Source: Thiogranum sp. (GTDB lineage Bacteria > Pseudomonadota > Gammaproteobacteria > DSM-19610). From it: a DNA stretch of 64,000 nt. The translations under genes and the position numbers were made by a program. The stretch lies in assembly GCA_022340245.1 (NCBI GenBank), contig JAJDOI010000063.1, positions 1 through 64,000 of the forward strand, in the 5' to 3' direction. Below are positions 10,464 through 19,204 of the stretch, in pieces (positions within the stretch are counted from its first letter, which is position 1; each line of letters starts with the position of its first letter). The notes under the pieces were generated by a model, which saw only the letters and a program-made list of their open reading frames with translations, was not told the DNA's origin and did not search any database.

Positions 10464-11436
10464 AACTTCGCAGGCATCCCTGCGCGTTGCCCTGCTGGCC
10501 CAGGACTGTGAACGGGGCGAATTCCGCGCCTTGCTGGAAGATGAGGGCATAGAGGTCGTCGTCGACGGCCGGCCCGACCTGCCGCTGCCGGAAGACTGGC
10601 GGGGCGCCGACGTTTTGTTGGTGGACATGGATGATCAGCCGGACCGCGGACAGGTGGAAAGCCTGCTGCGAAATGCACCGGTACCGGTACTGTTGAATGC
10701 CGGTGGCGTCGGCAGCAGTGTCATATGGCACCGCAGGCTGGTGGGCAAGTTGCAGATCCTGGCCAATCGTGCGGTGCCGAATGCCCGTATTCGTGCGCCG
10801 CGCTCGCGACCGGACCTGCAGCTGGTACAGGGTCAGCCCGATCTCGGGCCGGAAGCCCCCTGGATGGTGGTGCTCGGCGCCTCGATCGGCGGCCCCAAGG
10901 CAGTCGCGCGGTTCCTGCAGGCGTTGCCGGTCGATTTGCCGGTGACCTTTCTGCTCGGGCAACATATTTCGGCGGCATTCCAGGGCCTTCTGGTGGAACA
11001 ACTGGATCGCTGCAGCCGCTGGCCGGTGGCGATACTGGGGGATTCGCAGACCGTCGAGGCCGGACAGGTATGGCTGGTGCCCTCCGAGTGCCGCATCGAT
11101 ATAGACGAGCGTGGCGTGCGTCGGCGCAACGAGCAGGCCTGGCAATCGGCTCAGCGGCCCGATATCGATGCGCTCCTGCATCGCGTGGCACGCGTATTCC
11201 GCAGCCGTTGCGGGGTCATCGTGTTCAGCGGCCTGGGCAAGGACGGCAGCCGTGGCTGCCAGGCGATTACCCGCAATGGTGGTTTTGTCTGGGTGCAGAG
11301 CTCGGAGAGTTGCGTGATCCCGAATATGCCCGATGCGGTGCGACGCTGTTGCGAGGTCGAGCTGAGCGGGTCACCGGAAGAACTGGCGCGCGCCCTGGCG
11401 ACGCGCTGCCAGGCTGCACAACTGGGTATGAATTAG
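10456..11436 (+). CDS. chpB: ChpB CheB-type receptor methylesterase
   Basis: 326 residues, overlapping the chpA stop by 8 bases (ATG 10456, chpA TGA 10461). Residues 1-110 resemble a receiver-like domain with LLVDMDD but lack a clear phosphorylation signature. Residues 135-320 are a CheB methylesterase domain with the expected triad: S143 in GASIGGPK, H170 in GQHI and D263 in GLGKDGS. The enzyme should remove methyl groups placed on PilJ by PilK, giving adaptation. The translational overlap with chpA implies coupling. Confidence 0.88.
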   Translation: MDETSQASLRVALLAQDCERGEFRALLEDEGIEVVVDGRPDLPLPEDWRGADVLLVDMDDQPDRGQVESLLRNAPVPVLLNAGGVGSSVIWHRRLVGKLQILANRAVPNARIRAPRSRPDLQLVQGQPDLGPEAPWMVVLGASIGGPKAVARFLQALPVDLPVTFLLGQHISAAFQGLLVEQLDRCSRWPVAILGDSQTVEAGQVWLVPSECRIDIDERGVRRRNEQAWQSAQRPDIDALLHRVARVFRSRCGVIVFSGLGKDGSRGCQAITRNGGFVWVQSSESCVIPNMPDAVRRCCEVELSGSPEELARALATRCQAAQLGMN

Positions 11437-11456
11437 TTTCTCATGGAGCGGTGGAT

Positions 11457-11933
11457 ATGAATGCTGTAGTGGAATCGGTACGGAGCCTGTGGGTCCCACT
11501 GGACGGGATGAACCTTCTGGTGCCGAATGTTGCGATTGCCGAAGTGATCAATTACCAGCCTCTGGATCTTATTCAGGATGGACCCGAGTGGCTGTTGGGT
11601 TCACTGCGCTGGCGTGATCAGCAATTGCCGGTGGTGTCGCTGGAGTCCCTGTTTGGTTTCGATCTGCCCCAGAGCGAACGCGGTGCCCGTATTTCGGTCG
11701 TCAACTCGGTCAAGGCAGGCTCGCCACTGCCATTCTACGCCATGGTTACGGCGGGAATTCCGCGCTTGTTCAGCGCGGACGCGGATGCGTTGGGCGATTC
11801 GCTGCTGGCGACCAGAAACCTGCCGGATACGGTGGCCGATGTTGTCCAGATCGGCAGTGAAGAGGCGCTGATCCCGAATCTCGAGGCGATTGAGCGGTCG
11901 ATCGGATCCGTCTGGACTGAATTCAGCCGCTGA
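11457..11933 (+). CDS. chpC: ChpC CheW-like coupling protein
   Basis: 158 residues from ATG 11457, preceded by a GGAGCGGTGG site. The frame stays open far upstream across chpB, but that part is a shadow. The protein is a CheW fold: SLWVPLDGMNLLVPNVAIAEVI, then WLLGSLRWRDQQLPVVSLESLFG. In Pseudomonas, ChpC is a second CheW linker tying additional inputs to ChpA. It ends the chp cluster; the next gene (rsmE) is convergent 31 bases away. Confidence 0.82.
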   Translation: MNAVVESVRSLWVPLDGMNLLVPNVAIAEVINYQPLDLIQDGPEWLLGSLRWRDQQLPVVSLESLFGFDLPQSERGARISVVNSVKAGSPLPFYAMVTAGIPRLFSADADALGDSLLATRNLPDTVADVVQIGSEEALIPNLEAIERSIGSVWTEFSR

Positions 11934-11964
11934 GCACAGCGTGGACGCCACCACGGACTCGTTT

Positions 11965-12699
11965 CTAACTGCGGAAATCCCCCCACAACGTCTGTAGCGC
12001 GGAAACTGTTGCCAGCGCGGCGGTTTCGGTGCGCAGAATTCGGGGGCCAAGACGCACGCGCTGATAGCCTGCCATCACGGCGTATTCCACCTCTTCGTTG
12101 TCGAACCCCCCCTCCGGGCCGATCAGGACGCGCACGCGGTCCCGGCGGCCGAGCTCATGCAATGTCATATCCGCTTCCGGATCCAGCACGATGCCCGCGA
12201 CAGTTTCGAGGGGGGCTTGCAGCCAGTCCTTGAGCCGGGCGGCATTGTTCATTGCCGGCAGGTGCACGCGGCCGGATTGTTCGCACGCCGCCTGCACAAT
12301 GCCGCGCCAGTGCGACAGGCGTTTTTCCAGGCGCTGTCCACTGAGCTGCACTTGTGAGCGGCGGGTCCACAAAGGCGTAATCGCCTGTACGCCCAGTTCC
12401 ACAGCTTTCTGTACCACCAGGTCCATGCGCTCGCCGCGCGAAACGCCCTGCCCGAGGCTGATGTGCAGGTTCGATTCGCGCTGTGGTTCGCTCTCATCGC
12501 CCAGTCGCAGGCGGGCCAGTTTGCCATCAGGGCCCTCAAGCGTGGCCCGGTATTCCCTGCCCTCACCGTTGAATACCAGCACCGGGTCCCCGGCCTGAAG
12601 GCGCAATACGCGCAGAAGATGATGGCTGGGCGCCTGTTCCAGGACAAGCGACTGCCCGGCCGCGAGCGGCTGGCAGGTGTACAAACGTGGCACACGCAT
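11965..12699 (-). CDS. rsmE: 16S rRNA m3U1498 methyltransferase RsmE
   Basis: 244 residues, the family length. The N-terminal PUA-like part begins MRVPRLY, and the SPOUT domain carries VRVLIGPEGGF and the knot-forming LGPRILRTETA. RsmE methylates N3 of U1498 in 16S rRNA using SAM. Its ATG overlaps the bioA stop by one base (TGATG at 12697-12701), so it is translationally coupled to bioA. Location next to SAM-cycle genes may be incidental, though the enzyme consumes SAM. Confidence 0.93.
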   Translation of the reverse strand: MRVPRLYTCQPLAAGQSLVLEQAPSHHLLRVLRLQAGDPVLVFNGEGREYRATLEGPDGKLARLRLGDESEPQRESNLHISLGQGVSRGERMDLVVQKAVELGVQAITPLWTRRSQVQLSGQRLEKRLSHWRGIVQAACEQSGRVHLPAMNNAARLKDWLQAPLETVAGIVLDPEADMTLHELGRRDRVRVLIGPEGGFDNEEVEYAVMAGYQRVRLGPRILRTETAALATVSALQTLWGDFRS

Positions 12700-14048
12700 C
12701 AGTCCGCCACTGCCTTGTGTATCCCGTCGCGCGCAACCGCGGCGATCATGTCGATCTGTTCGGTGCTGATGACGTAGGGCGGCATGAAATAGACGACGTT
12801 TCCCAATGGCCTAAGCAGCACGCCGTTGTCCAGTCCGTGTTGATAAACTTTCAGGCCACGCCGTTCCTGCCAGGGGAACGGCGTCCGGTTGGGTTTGTCG
12901 CGGACCATCTCGATGGCCAGTATCATGCCGCTCTGGCGTACCTCGGCGATATGCGGGTGTTCGGCAAACGATGCCGTTGCCTGTGCCATTGCGTCGGCCA
13001 GGAGGCGGTTGGCGTTGATCGTATCGTGCTGTTCGAACAACTCCAGGGTCGCCAGCGCTGTCCGGCAGGCCAGCGCATTGCCGGTGTAGCTGTGGGAGTG
13101 GAGGAAGGCCCGCAGGCTCTGGTAGTCGTCATAGAACGCCTGATAAACAGCATCACCGGTCAGTACAACCGATAATGGCAGATAGCCGCCAGTCAAACCC
13201 TTCGACAGACACAGAAAGTCAGGACTGATGTCGGCCTGTTCGCACGCAAAAAAAGTACCGGTGCGCCCGAAACCCACCGCGATTTCATCGGCGATCAGGT
13301 GCACACCGTAGCGGTCGCAGGCCTCGCGCAACAGCTTCAGATATATCGGATCGTACATGCGCATGCTGCCGGCACACTGTACCAGTGGCTCGACGATCAC
13401 CGCACAGACTTGCTCCGCATGCTGTTCCAGCGCCCGTTGCATGTGACTGAACATGCGCTCGCTGTAGGCGGCGCAGGATTCGCCCGGCTCACGATTGAAA
13501 CAGTCGGGGGAAGGAACGCTGATGGTCTCCATGAGCAGCGGTCCGTAGGTGTCTTTGTAAAGTTCCACATTGCCTACGGCGAGCGCGCCCAGAGTCTCGC
13601 CGTGGTAGCTGTTTTCCAGGGTGATGAATCTGGTTTTGCCGTTGTGCCCGGTGTTGCGCCAGTAGTGGAAACTCATTTTCAGCGCGACTTCGATGGCCGA
13701 TGAGCCATTGTCGGCATAGAAACAGCGATCCAGTCCTGGCGGTGCCACGTCGACCAGTCGTTCGGACAGCTCGATGACCGCTTCGTGGGAGAATCCTGCC
13801 AGCATGACGTGTTCCAGCGTTTCCGCCTGTTTGCGTAGCGCGTTATTGATATGCGGATTGGCGTGGCCGAACAGGTTCACCCACCAGGAACTAATGGCAT
13901 CAAGGTAGCGTCTGCCGTCAAAATCCTCCAGCCAGACCCCGTCGCCGCGACGTATAGGGGTCATGGGCAGCCACTCGTGATCTTTCATCTGGGTGCAGGG
14001 ATGCCAGACAACGGACAGGTCGCGCTTCACCAGTTCGGCGTTATTCAT
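12699..14048 (-). CDS. bioA: Adenosylmethionine-8-amino-7-oxononanoate aminotransferase
   Basis: 449 residues from ATG 14048; a GTG five codons earlier (14063) is possible, but the ATG fits the spacing to VVWHPCTQMKDHE seen in BioA proteins. BioA is a PLP enzyme that converts KAPA to DAPA in biotin synthesis and uses SAM as amino donor. The PLP lysine lies in LSKGLTGGYLPL, and YHGETLGALAVG and the LHSHSYTGN segment are family hallmarks. It stands apart from other bio genes and sits with metK, ahcY and metF, which fits its unusual SAM use. rsmE follows in overlap. Confidence 0.93.
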   Translation of the reverse strand: MNNAELVKRDLSVVWHPCTQMKDHEWLPMTPIRRGDGVWLEDFDGRRYLDAISSWWVNLFGHANPHINNALRKQAETLEHVMLAGFSHEAVIELSERLVDVAPPGLDRCFYADNGSSAIEVALKMSFHYWRNTGHNGKTRFITLENSYHGETLGALAVGNVELYKDTYGPLLMETISVPSPDCFNREPGESCAAYSERMFSHMQRALEQHAEQVCAVIVEPLVQCAGSMRMYDPIYLKLLREACDRYGVHLIADEIAVGFGRTGTFFACEQADISPDFLCLSKGLTGGYLPLSVVLTGDAVYQAFYDDYQSLRAFLHSHSYTGNALACRTALATLELFEQHDTINANRLLADAMAQATASFAEHPHIAEVRQSGMILAIEMVRDKPNRTPFPWQERRGLKVYQHGLDNGVLLRPLGNVVYFMPPYVISTEQIDMIAAVARDGIHKAVAD

Positions 14049-14208
14049 GGGTTTTTTCGCCACGGCGGTACGCCCGGGCGCGGGAAGGATTGTTTCTGCG
14101 CATAAACCAAGCCCATGTTATAAAGCCCGATATTCCTGTCTGCGAGCGGTACCCCGTCGGCTGTTGCCGGGTGTGGGCTCGTGGCGGCCGCCGCGGGTGG
14201 CCCCCTGC

Positions 14209-15063
14209 TTACTTGCTCAGTCCGAGATTGTTCCAGATTGCCCTGGTGGGGCCGGCCTGGTTCATGGTGTAGAAGTGCAGACCGGGGGCGCCGGCATCCA
14301 GCAGTGTCCGGCACAGCCGGGTCACAACCTCCGCGCCAAAAGCGCGGATCGAGTCGCGGTCGTCGCCAAAGCCTTCCAGTCGCTTGCGGATCCAGCGGGG
14401 GATCTCCGCTCCGCACATGTCGGAGAAGCGCGCCAGTTGAGTGTAGTTGGTGATGGGCATGATGCCAGGGACAATCGGCAGCGTCACCCCGCACTGTTCG
14501 CAGCGACTGACAAAATGGAAATAGGCTTCAGCGTTGAAGAAATACTGCGTGATCGCGCTGTCGGCTCCGGCTTCGACCTTGCGTTTGAAGTTTTCCAGGT
14601 CCTTGTCGGCGCTGGGCGCCTGGGGGTGGACCTCGGGATATGCCGCCACTTCAATATGGAAGTGATCACCGGTCTCTGCACGGATGAACGCAACCAGTTC
14701 ATTGGCAAAGCGGAACTCGCCGGGCAGTCCCATGCCGGAGGGTAAGTCGCCCCGCAAGGCAACGATATGACGTATGCCCTGCGATTTGTACATGTCGAGA
14801 ATGTCGCGGATGTTGTCCCTGGTGGAGCCGACACAGGACAGGTGAGGTGCGGCCTCGATCCCCGAGTCGCGCTGGATTTCACAGACCGTGTCAAAGGTGC
14901 GTTCACGCGTCGAGCCGCCGGCACCAAAGGTCACTGAAAAAAAGCGCGGGTTGAGTTCCGCCAGTTGTTGGCGGGTGGCGCGCAGTTTTTCCATGCCTTC
15001 ATCCGTTTTTGGCGGGAAGAACTCGAAACTGTATACCTTGGCGTGTTTCTTTTGAGATTCCAT
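14209..15063 (-). CDS. metF: Methylenetetrahydrofolate reductase MetF
   Basis: 284 residues, beginning MESQKKHAKVYSFEFFPPKT, the family's N-terminal pattern, with FSVTFGAGGSTRERT and HIVALRGDLPSG as FAD- and folate-binding segments. It is a TIM-barrel flavoprotein making 5-methyltetrahydrofolate for methionine synthesis. It lies 124 bases downstream of ahcY on the same strand and probably shares the SAH-controlled transcript, which would link methyl supply to SAH recycling. Length equals that of single-domain bacterial MetF. Confidence 0.95.
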   Translation of the reverse strand: MESQKKHAKVYSFEFFPPKTDEGMEKLRATRQQLAELNPRFFSVTFGAGGSTRERTFDTVCEIQRDSGIEAAPHLSCVGSTRDNIRDILDMYKSQGIRHIVALRGDLPSGMGLPGEFRFANELVAFIRAETGDHFHIEVAAYPEVHPQAPSADKDLENFKRKVEAGADSAITQYFFNAEAYFHFVSRCEQCGVTLPIVPGIMPITNYTQLARFSDMCGAEIPRWIRKRLEGFGDDRDSIRAFGAEVVTRLCRTLLDAGAPGLHFYTMNQAGPTRAIWNNLGLSK

Positions 15064-15187
15064 AGCAGACTGTTATGCCCTGGCTGGTGGAAGGCTGTGG
15101 GTCGACGACCGAACGGTCAGCCGGTAGCGGTCCACGCGCCCCGGCCTGGGCCGGGGCGTCGGTTCGGGAGCCGCGCACCTGGACAGA

Positions 15188-16606
15188 TCAATACCGGTAG
15201 TGCTCCGGCTTGTAAGGTCCTTCGGCCTTCAAGCCGAGGTACTCGGCCTGCTGTTGTGTCAGCGCAGTCAGGTTGGCGCCGATTTTCTTCAGGTGCAGGC
15301 GCGCGACCTTTTCATCGAGCAGCTTCGGCAGGACGTAAACCTTGTTCCCATAGTTGCCGGTGTTGCTGAACAATTCCATTTGCGCCATCACCTGGTTGGT
15401 GAAGGAAGCCGACATCACAAAGCTGGGATGGCCGGTGGCGCAGCCCAGATTAACCAGTCGCCCTTTTGCCAGGACTATGATCTTTTTGCCGTCGGGGAAG
15501 ATGACATGGTCGACCTGCGGTTTGATCTCCTCCCACTGGTATTTCTCCAGCGATGCGATGTCGATTTCCGAATCGAAGTGGCCGATGTTGCAGACAATCG
15601 CTTCGTCTTTCATGGCCTGCATGTGATCGTGCGTGATCACGTGAACGTTACCGGTGGTGGTAACAAAAATGTCGCCGATGGCAGCGGCTTCGTCCATGGT
15701 GACGACGCGGTAGCCCTCCATGGTCGCCTGCAGGGCGCAGATCGGATCGATTTCGGTAACCATGACGGTGGCGCCCATGCCGCGGTAGGCCTGTGCGCAG
15801 CCCTTGCCGACGTCGCCGTAACCCAGCACCACACAGATCTTGCCCGCGATCATCACATCGGTGGCGCGCTTGATGCCATCGATCAGCGATTCACGGCAGC
15901 CGTAGAGGTTATCGAACTTCGACTTGGTGACGGAGTCGTTTACGTTCATGGCGGGGAACAGCAGCTCACCGGTTTCCTGCATGTGGTACAGGCGGTGCAC
16001 GCCGGTGGTAGTTTCCTCGGTCACGCCTTTGACGCTGTCGGCCATTTTCTGCCAGAAGCCGGGTTTGTTCTCCAGCGTGCGTTTCAGCACAGCAAGAATC
16101 GCAACCCATTCCTCGTTGTCGCCCGCCTTGGGTTCCGGGACCGCGCCGGCCTTCTCGAATTCGACACCCTTGTGGAGCAGCAGGGTGGCGTCGCCGCCAT
16201 CGTCGAGAATCATGTTGGGCATGCCGCCGTCCGGCCAGGTCAGCGCCTGCTCGGTACACCACCAGTATTCGTCGATGGTCTCGCCCTTCCAGGCGTAGAC
16301 AGGTATGCCGTCGGCGGCGATGGCGGCAGCGGCGTGATCCTGGGTGGAGAAAATATTGCAGGACGCCCAGCGAACTTCGGCACCGAGTGCAACCAGTGTT
16401 TCGATGAGCACCGCGGTCTGGATGGTCATGTGCAGGCTGCCGGTGATGCGTGCGCCCTTGAGCGGCTGCTGCGCACCGAATTCCTCGCGCAGGGCCATAA
16501 GGCCGGGCATTTCGTTCTCGGCAATGGCGATTTCCTTGCGGCCCCAGTCGGCCAGTTTGATGTCAGCAACCTTGTAGTCGGCGGAAGAACTTAAAACAGC
16601 GTTCAT
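15188..16606 (-). CDS. ahcY: S-adenosyl-L-homocysteine hydrolase
   Basis: 472 residues, typical for the longer proteobacterial form. It splits SAH to adenosine and homocysteine with a bound NAD. Visible parts are the substrate region [14 protein letters not shown], the NAD-binding [11 protein letters not shown], and the conserved C-terminal KPEHYRY that reaches into the partner subunit. ATG 16606 has a TTGGAG ribosome site. An SAH riboswitch lies directly upstream, so its own substrate should raise expression. Confidence 0.97.
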   Translation of the reverse strand: MNAVLSSSADYKVADIKLADWGRKEIAIAENEMPGLMALREEFGAQQPLKGARITGSLHMTIQTAVLIETLVALGAEVRWASCNIFSTQDHAAAAIAADGIPVYAWKGETIDEYWWCTEQALTWPDGGMPNMILDDGGDATLLLHKGVEFEKAGAVPEPKAGDNEEWVAILAVLKRTLENKPGFWQKMADSVKGVTEETTTGVHRLYHMQETGELLFPAMNVNDSVTKSKFDNLYGCRESLIDGIKRATDVMIAGKICVVLGYGDVGKGCAQAYRGMGATVMVTEIDPICALQATMEGYRVVTMDEAAAIGDIFVTTTGNVHVITHDHMQAMKDEAIVCNIGHFDSEIDIASLEKYQWEEIKPQVDHVIFPDGKKIIVLAKGRLVNLGCATGHPSFVMSASFTNQVMAQMELFSNTGNYGNKVYVLPKLLDEKVARLHLKKIGANLTALTQQQAEYLGLKAEGPYKPEHYRY

Positions 16607-16631
16607 GGTTCATCTCCAATAAAGCAAAGAT

Positions 16632-16704
16632 GAGCGCCGTTGTTTTGAAGCGCTGGTTTCCCTGAGCCTGACGGGTCTGCCCCGCTGCAGCGCCCCTCAG
16701 GGAA
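16632..16704 (-). promoter_or_regulatory. SAH riboswitch upstream of ahcY
   Basis: On the minus strand the ahcY leader carries the conserved parts of the SAH riboswitch in order: GAGGGGCGCTGCAGC, then CGTCAGGCTCAGGG, and finally AACGGCGCTCA close to the ribosome site. CCCTGAG (5' side) pairs with CTCAGGG to form P1, and the 3' GGCGCTC can pair with the GCGC of the first segment for the pseudoknot part. In this family SAH binding turns expression on. The match to the remembered consensus is close over both conserved blocks; an Rfam covariance search would settle it. Confidence 0.9.
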
Positions 16705-16725
16705 CACAGCAAATTGATTTGTGCA

Positions 16726-16754
16726 ATTATCCCGGATTCGACCGGGCAAGTAAA
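16726..16754 (-). promoter_or_regulatory. Candidate sigma-70 promoter for ahcY
   Basis: On the minus strand TTTACT (16749-16754) and GATAAT (16726-16731) are separated by 17 bases. The predicted start of transcription falls around 16719, about 15 bases before the SAH aptamer. The -35 element is a partial match, so this is moderate support. Confidence 0.5.
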
Positions 16755-16854
16755 AGGGGGCGGATGCGGCAAGCCATCCTCCCCCCGGATCGGCAGTCAT
16801 TTCAGGGCTTACCCGCTGAAACCCGCGGGGCGCGCCAGCGGTGTCGCTGTTGTC

Positions 16855-18021
16855 TCAGAGACCGGCATCAGCGCGCAGCGCTTCGGCTTTGTCGGTTCTT
16901 TCCCATGTGAAGCCTTCGTGTTCACGCCCGAAATGGCCATAAGCAGCTGTTTTACGGTATTTAATCTTTTCGGCATTCAGCAGGTCCAGCATGCTGAGAA
17001 TACCGTAGGGACGCAGGTCGAAATGCTCGCGGACCAGGTTGGTGATGCGCTCGTCGCTGATCTGACCGGTGCCGAAGGTCTCGACCATGATGGATGTGGG
17101 TTCGGCCACGCCGATGGCATAGGACACCTGTATCTCACAGCGCTCGGCAAGTCCCGCGGCGACAATGTTCTTGGCCACATAGCGTGCGGCGTAAGCCGCG
17201 GACCTGTCGACCTTGGACGGATCCTTGCCGGAAAAGGCACCGCCGCCGTGCCGCGCGGCGCCACCATAAGTGTCGACAATGATCTTGCGGCCGGTCAGGC
17301 CGGCATCGCCCATTGGGCCGCCGATGACAAACGCACCGGTGGGATTGATGTGGTATTTGGTGGTGGTGCTCAGCCATTCGCTGGGCAGCACCGGTTTGAT
17401 GATATGTTCCATGACCGCTTCTTCCAGCTCATTGTGGTCGACATCGGGCGAATGCTGGGTTGATAACACGACGGCGTCGATGCCCACCGGTTTCGCGTCC
17501 CGGTAGTGGAACGTCACCTGGCTCTTGGCGTCGGGGCGCAACCAGCTGAGCACGCCGTTGCGGCGCATTTCCGCCTGACGCTGCACCAGGCGGTGCGCAT
17601 AGGTGACCGGTGCGGGCATCAGCACATCGGTTTCGTTGGTGGCATAGCCGAACATCAGGCCCTGGTCACCGGCACCCTGATCCTCGGGCCTGGCGCGGTC
17701 CACGCCCTGGTTGATGTCGGGTGACTGCACGCCCAGTGCCGTCATCACCGCACAGGTCTCCCAGTCGAAGCCCATCTCCGAGCTGGTATAGCCGATGTCC
17801 TTGATGCTCTGGCGCATCAGCTGTTCGAAGTCGGGTTTGGCGGTAGTGGTGATTTCCCCGGCAATCAATACCATACCGGTCTTTACCAGGGTTTCGCAGG
17901 CGACGCGGGCATGCTTGTCTTCGGCGAGGATAGCGTCCAGCACGGCGTCTGATACCTGATCGGCCATTTTGTCCGGGTGGCCTTCAGAGACCGATTCTGA
18001 TGTAAACAGGTGTTCGCTCAT
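16855..18021 (-). CDS. metK: S-adenosylmethionine synthetase
   Basis: 388 residues from ATG 18021, which has a GAGG site at 18029-18032; a TTG five codons earlier lies inside the poly-U tract of the leader terminator and is unlikely. MetK makes SAM from methionine and ATP. Family motifs are [27 protein letters not shown] and [19 protein letters not shown]. It heads the minus-strand methyl-cycle group. Its leader contains a SAM-II-like aptamer and an intrinsic terminator, so the product SAM probably represses it. Confidence 0.97.
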   Translation of the reverse strand: MSEHLFTSESVSEGHPDKMADQVSDAVLDAILAEDKHARVACETLVKTGMVLIAGEITTTAKPDFEQLMRQSIKDIGYTSSEMGFDWETCAVMTALGVQSPDINQGVDRARPEDQGAGDQGLMFGYATNETDVLMPAPVTYAHRLVQRQAEMRRNGVLSWLRPDAKSQVTFHYRDAKPVGIDAVVLSTQHSPDVDHNELEEAVMEHIIKPVLPSEWLSTTTKYHINPTGAFVIGGPMGDAGLTGRKIIVDTYGGAARHGGGAFSGKDPSKVDRSAAYAARYVAKNIVAAGLAERCEIQVSYAIGVAEPTSIMVETFGTGQISDERITNLVREHFDLRPYGILSMLDLLNAEKIKYRKTAAYGHFGREHEGFTWERTDKAEALRADAGL

Positions 18022-18034
18022 ACATATACCTCGC

Positions 18035-18073
18035 AAAAAATAAAAAACCCGCTGGAACCGGAGTTCTAGCGGG
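18035..18073 (-). terminator. Intrinsic terminator inside the metK leader (attenuator)
   Basis: Minus strand: CCCGCT-A-GAAC, a short loop, GTTC-C-AGCGGG, giving ten paired bases with one A.C mismatch, followed by T6-A-T6. The T tract ends three bases before the metK ribosome site, and there is no upstream gene on this strand to terminate, so it must act within the metK leader. The 5' arm CCCGCT is also complementary to AGCGAG at the 3' end of the upstream aptamer, offering an alternative antiterminator pairing. Confidence 0.85.
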
Positions 18074-18092
18074 CCTGGAAAAACCTGACTGT

Positions 18093-18146
18093 CTCGCTTT
18101 AGCGGTATTTATTAAGCGCCCGCAATCTGAACTCAAATCAGCGCTG
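18093..18146 (-). promoter_or_regulatory. SAM-II-like riboswitch aptamer before metK
   Basis: Read on the minus strand, the leader has the SAM-II order of conserved blocks: stem arm AGCGC followed by TGATTTG, then ATTGCGG, the matching stem arm GCGCT, TAATAAAT, and CGCTAAAG. P1 is AGCGC with GCGCT; the loop GCGG can pair with CCGC further 3' to make the H-type pseudoknot. SAM-II in alphaproteobacterial met genes has TGATTTG, TTGCAGCCAC and GCTAAA in the same arrangement. The call rests on recalled consensus; Infernal against Rfam SAM-II and SAM-V would decide. Confidence 0.78.
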
Positions 18147-18153
18147 GGGCGGA

Positions 18154-18183
18154 ATTGTAGGCGAATCCTCCGCCGGAAGTCAA
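18154..18183 (-). promoter_or_regulatory. Sigma-70 promoter for metK
   Basis: Minus strand TTGACT (18178-18183), 18-base spacer, TACAAT (18154-18159). The expected transcription start, about seven bases downstream, coincides with the first base of the SAM-II-like aptamer, so promoter, aptamer, terminator and ribosome site are laid out without spare sequence. Confidence 0.75.
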
Positions 18184-18290
18184 AGCCACCCGCGCCCGGC
18201 GCTCAAAGACACCCGCCGCTTAATGGTTTTAATTCTTCCGCGCTGGGTTAGACTGTTTGACCAAGGTTCCTGAAGCGAGGATGGTTTTCT

Positions 18291-18854
18291 ATGGTTTCCC
18301 TGGAAACACCTATATGCGATTTCGGTGCGCCGGCGATAGACTTCGAGCTGCCTGGCGTCGACGGCAAGCTGTGGACCCTGGATCAGTGCCGGGGTGACAA
18401 GGGCTTGCTGGTGATGTTTATCTGCAATCACTGCCCTTACGTCAAGGCGATACGCGATCGCCTCGTGCGCGATACCCGTGAACTGATGCAGCACGGCGTC
18501 AGCAGCGTCGCTGTTATGGCTAATGACCCCACGGATTATCCGGAAGATTCCTTCGAAAATATGAAAAAAGTAGCCGAGCAGGCGGATTTTCCGTTTCCCT
18601 ACCTGCTTGACGAAACCCAGGCCGTGGCCAAGGCCTATGGTGCTGTTTGTACGCCGGATTTCTTCGGCTACAACGCGGACCTGCAGTTGCAGTACCGGGG
18701 GCGTCTCGATGCCAGTCGCAAAGAGCCCGCAGCCGCAGATTCGCGGCGGGATCTTTTCGAAGCCATGCTCGCGGTGGCGCGGACCGGACACGGGCCCGCC
18801 GAACAGATTCCGAGCATGGGTTGCTCGATAAAATGGAAGACGGAAGCCGCCTGA
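18291..18854 (+). CDS. Thioredoxin-like (AhpC/TSA-type) protein
   Basis: 187 residues with a thioredoxin fold of the peroxiredoxin/resA-like branch: DFGAPAIDFELPGVDGKLWTLDQ, a CxxC-type site CNHCPYV near residue 46, then YLLDETQAVAKAYGAVCTPDFF with the cis-proline-like TPD. Such proteins are cytoplasmic thiol oxidoreductases or peroxidases of unassigned substrate. No signal peptide is visible. It is divergent from metK and separated by 350 bases from tkt. Physiological role not known from sequence. Confidence 0.85.
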   Translation: MVSLETPICDFGAPAIDFELPGVDGKLWTLDQCRGDKGLLVMFICNHCPYVKAIRDRLVRDTRELMQHGVSSVAVMANDPTDYPEDSFENMKKVAEQADFPFPYLLDETQAVAKAYGAVCTPDFFGYNADLQLQYRGRLDASRKEPAAADSRRDLFEAMLAVARTGHGPAEQIPSMGCSIKWKTEAA

Positions 18855-19204
18855 CGCTTTTTTCTATCCATATATAAGGAGTATTTAAGGCCCTGGACGC
18901 TGGTACAGGGCCCTGTCGCGTCTGGGCGATATCCCCGTCAATTCCTTGTCGTCGATTGAAAACAACGGTTGCTACCACCTGCTATCTGGTGGAGAATGGC
19001 GCGCTCGAATTTGGCCAGACCGGATGTGCGCCGCCGGACAGGCGGACGACTGCCCGCGGAGCCGTGATCTGGCGCTGGTTTGCCAGGATCCGGTGCCAAT
19101 ACAGTTGAATTCCAAAGTGACCGCATGCCGCGCGCGGAATGGGGGTCGCTTTTGCCGTTATGACACGGCTAATAACAGATTTAAAACGCTGACAGGAGAC
19201 AGCA
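18855..19204 (+). other. Intergenic stretch before tkt, no gene seen
   Basis: 350 bases. A hairpin GGCCCTG/CAGGGCC lies at 18889-18912 but lacks a following T run, so it is not called a terminator. A short T tract follows the upstream stop (ACGCTTTTTTC). No convincing promoter or CbbR-like operator was identified, although the tkt operon promoter should lie here. AGGAGA precedes the tkt ATG. Confidence 0.6.

Noticed and set aside
15200-16594. A 464-codon open frame on the plus strand
   Set aside because: Antisense to ahcY over nearly its full length; shadow of a highly biased codon pattern.
18101-18135. TTGAGT-16-TAATAA as the metK promoter
   Set aside because: These bases are conserved blocks of the SAM-II-like aptamer, and a better promoter (TTGACT-18-TACAAT) lies just upstream with its start at the aptamer.
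18889-18912. Hairpin after the thioredoxin-like gene as a terminator
   Set aside because: GGCCCTG/CAGGGCC is perfect but is followed by CTGTCGCG, with no T run on either strand.
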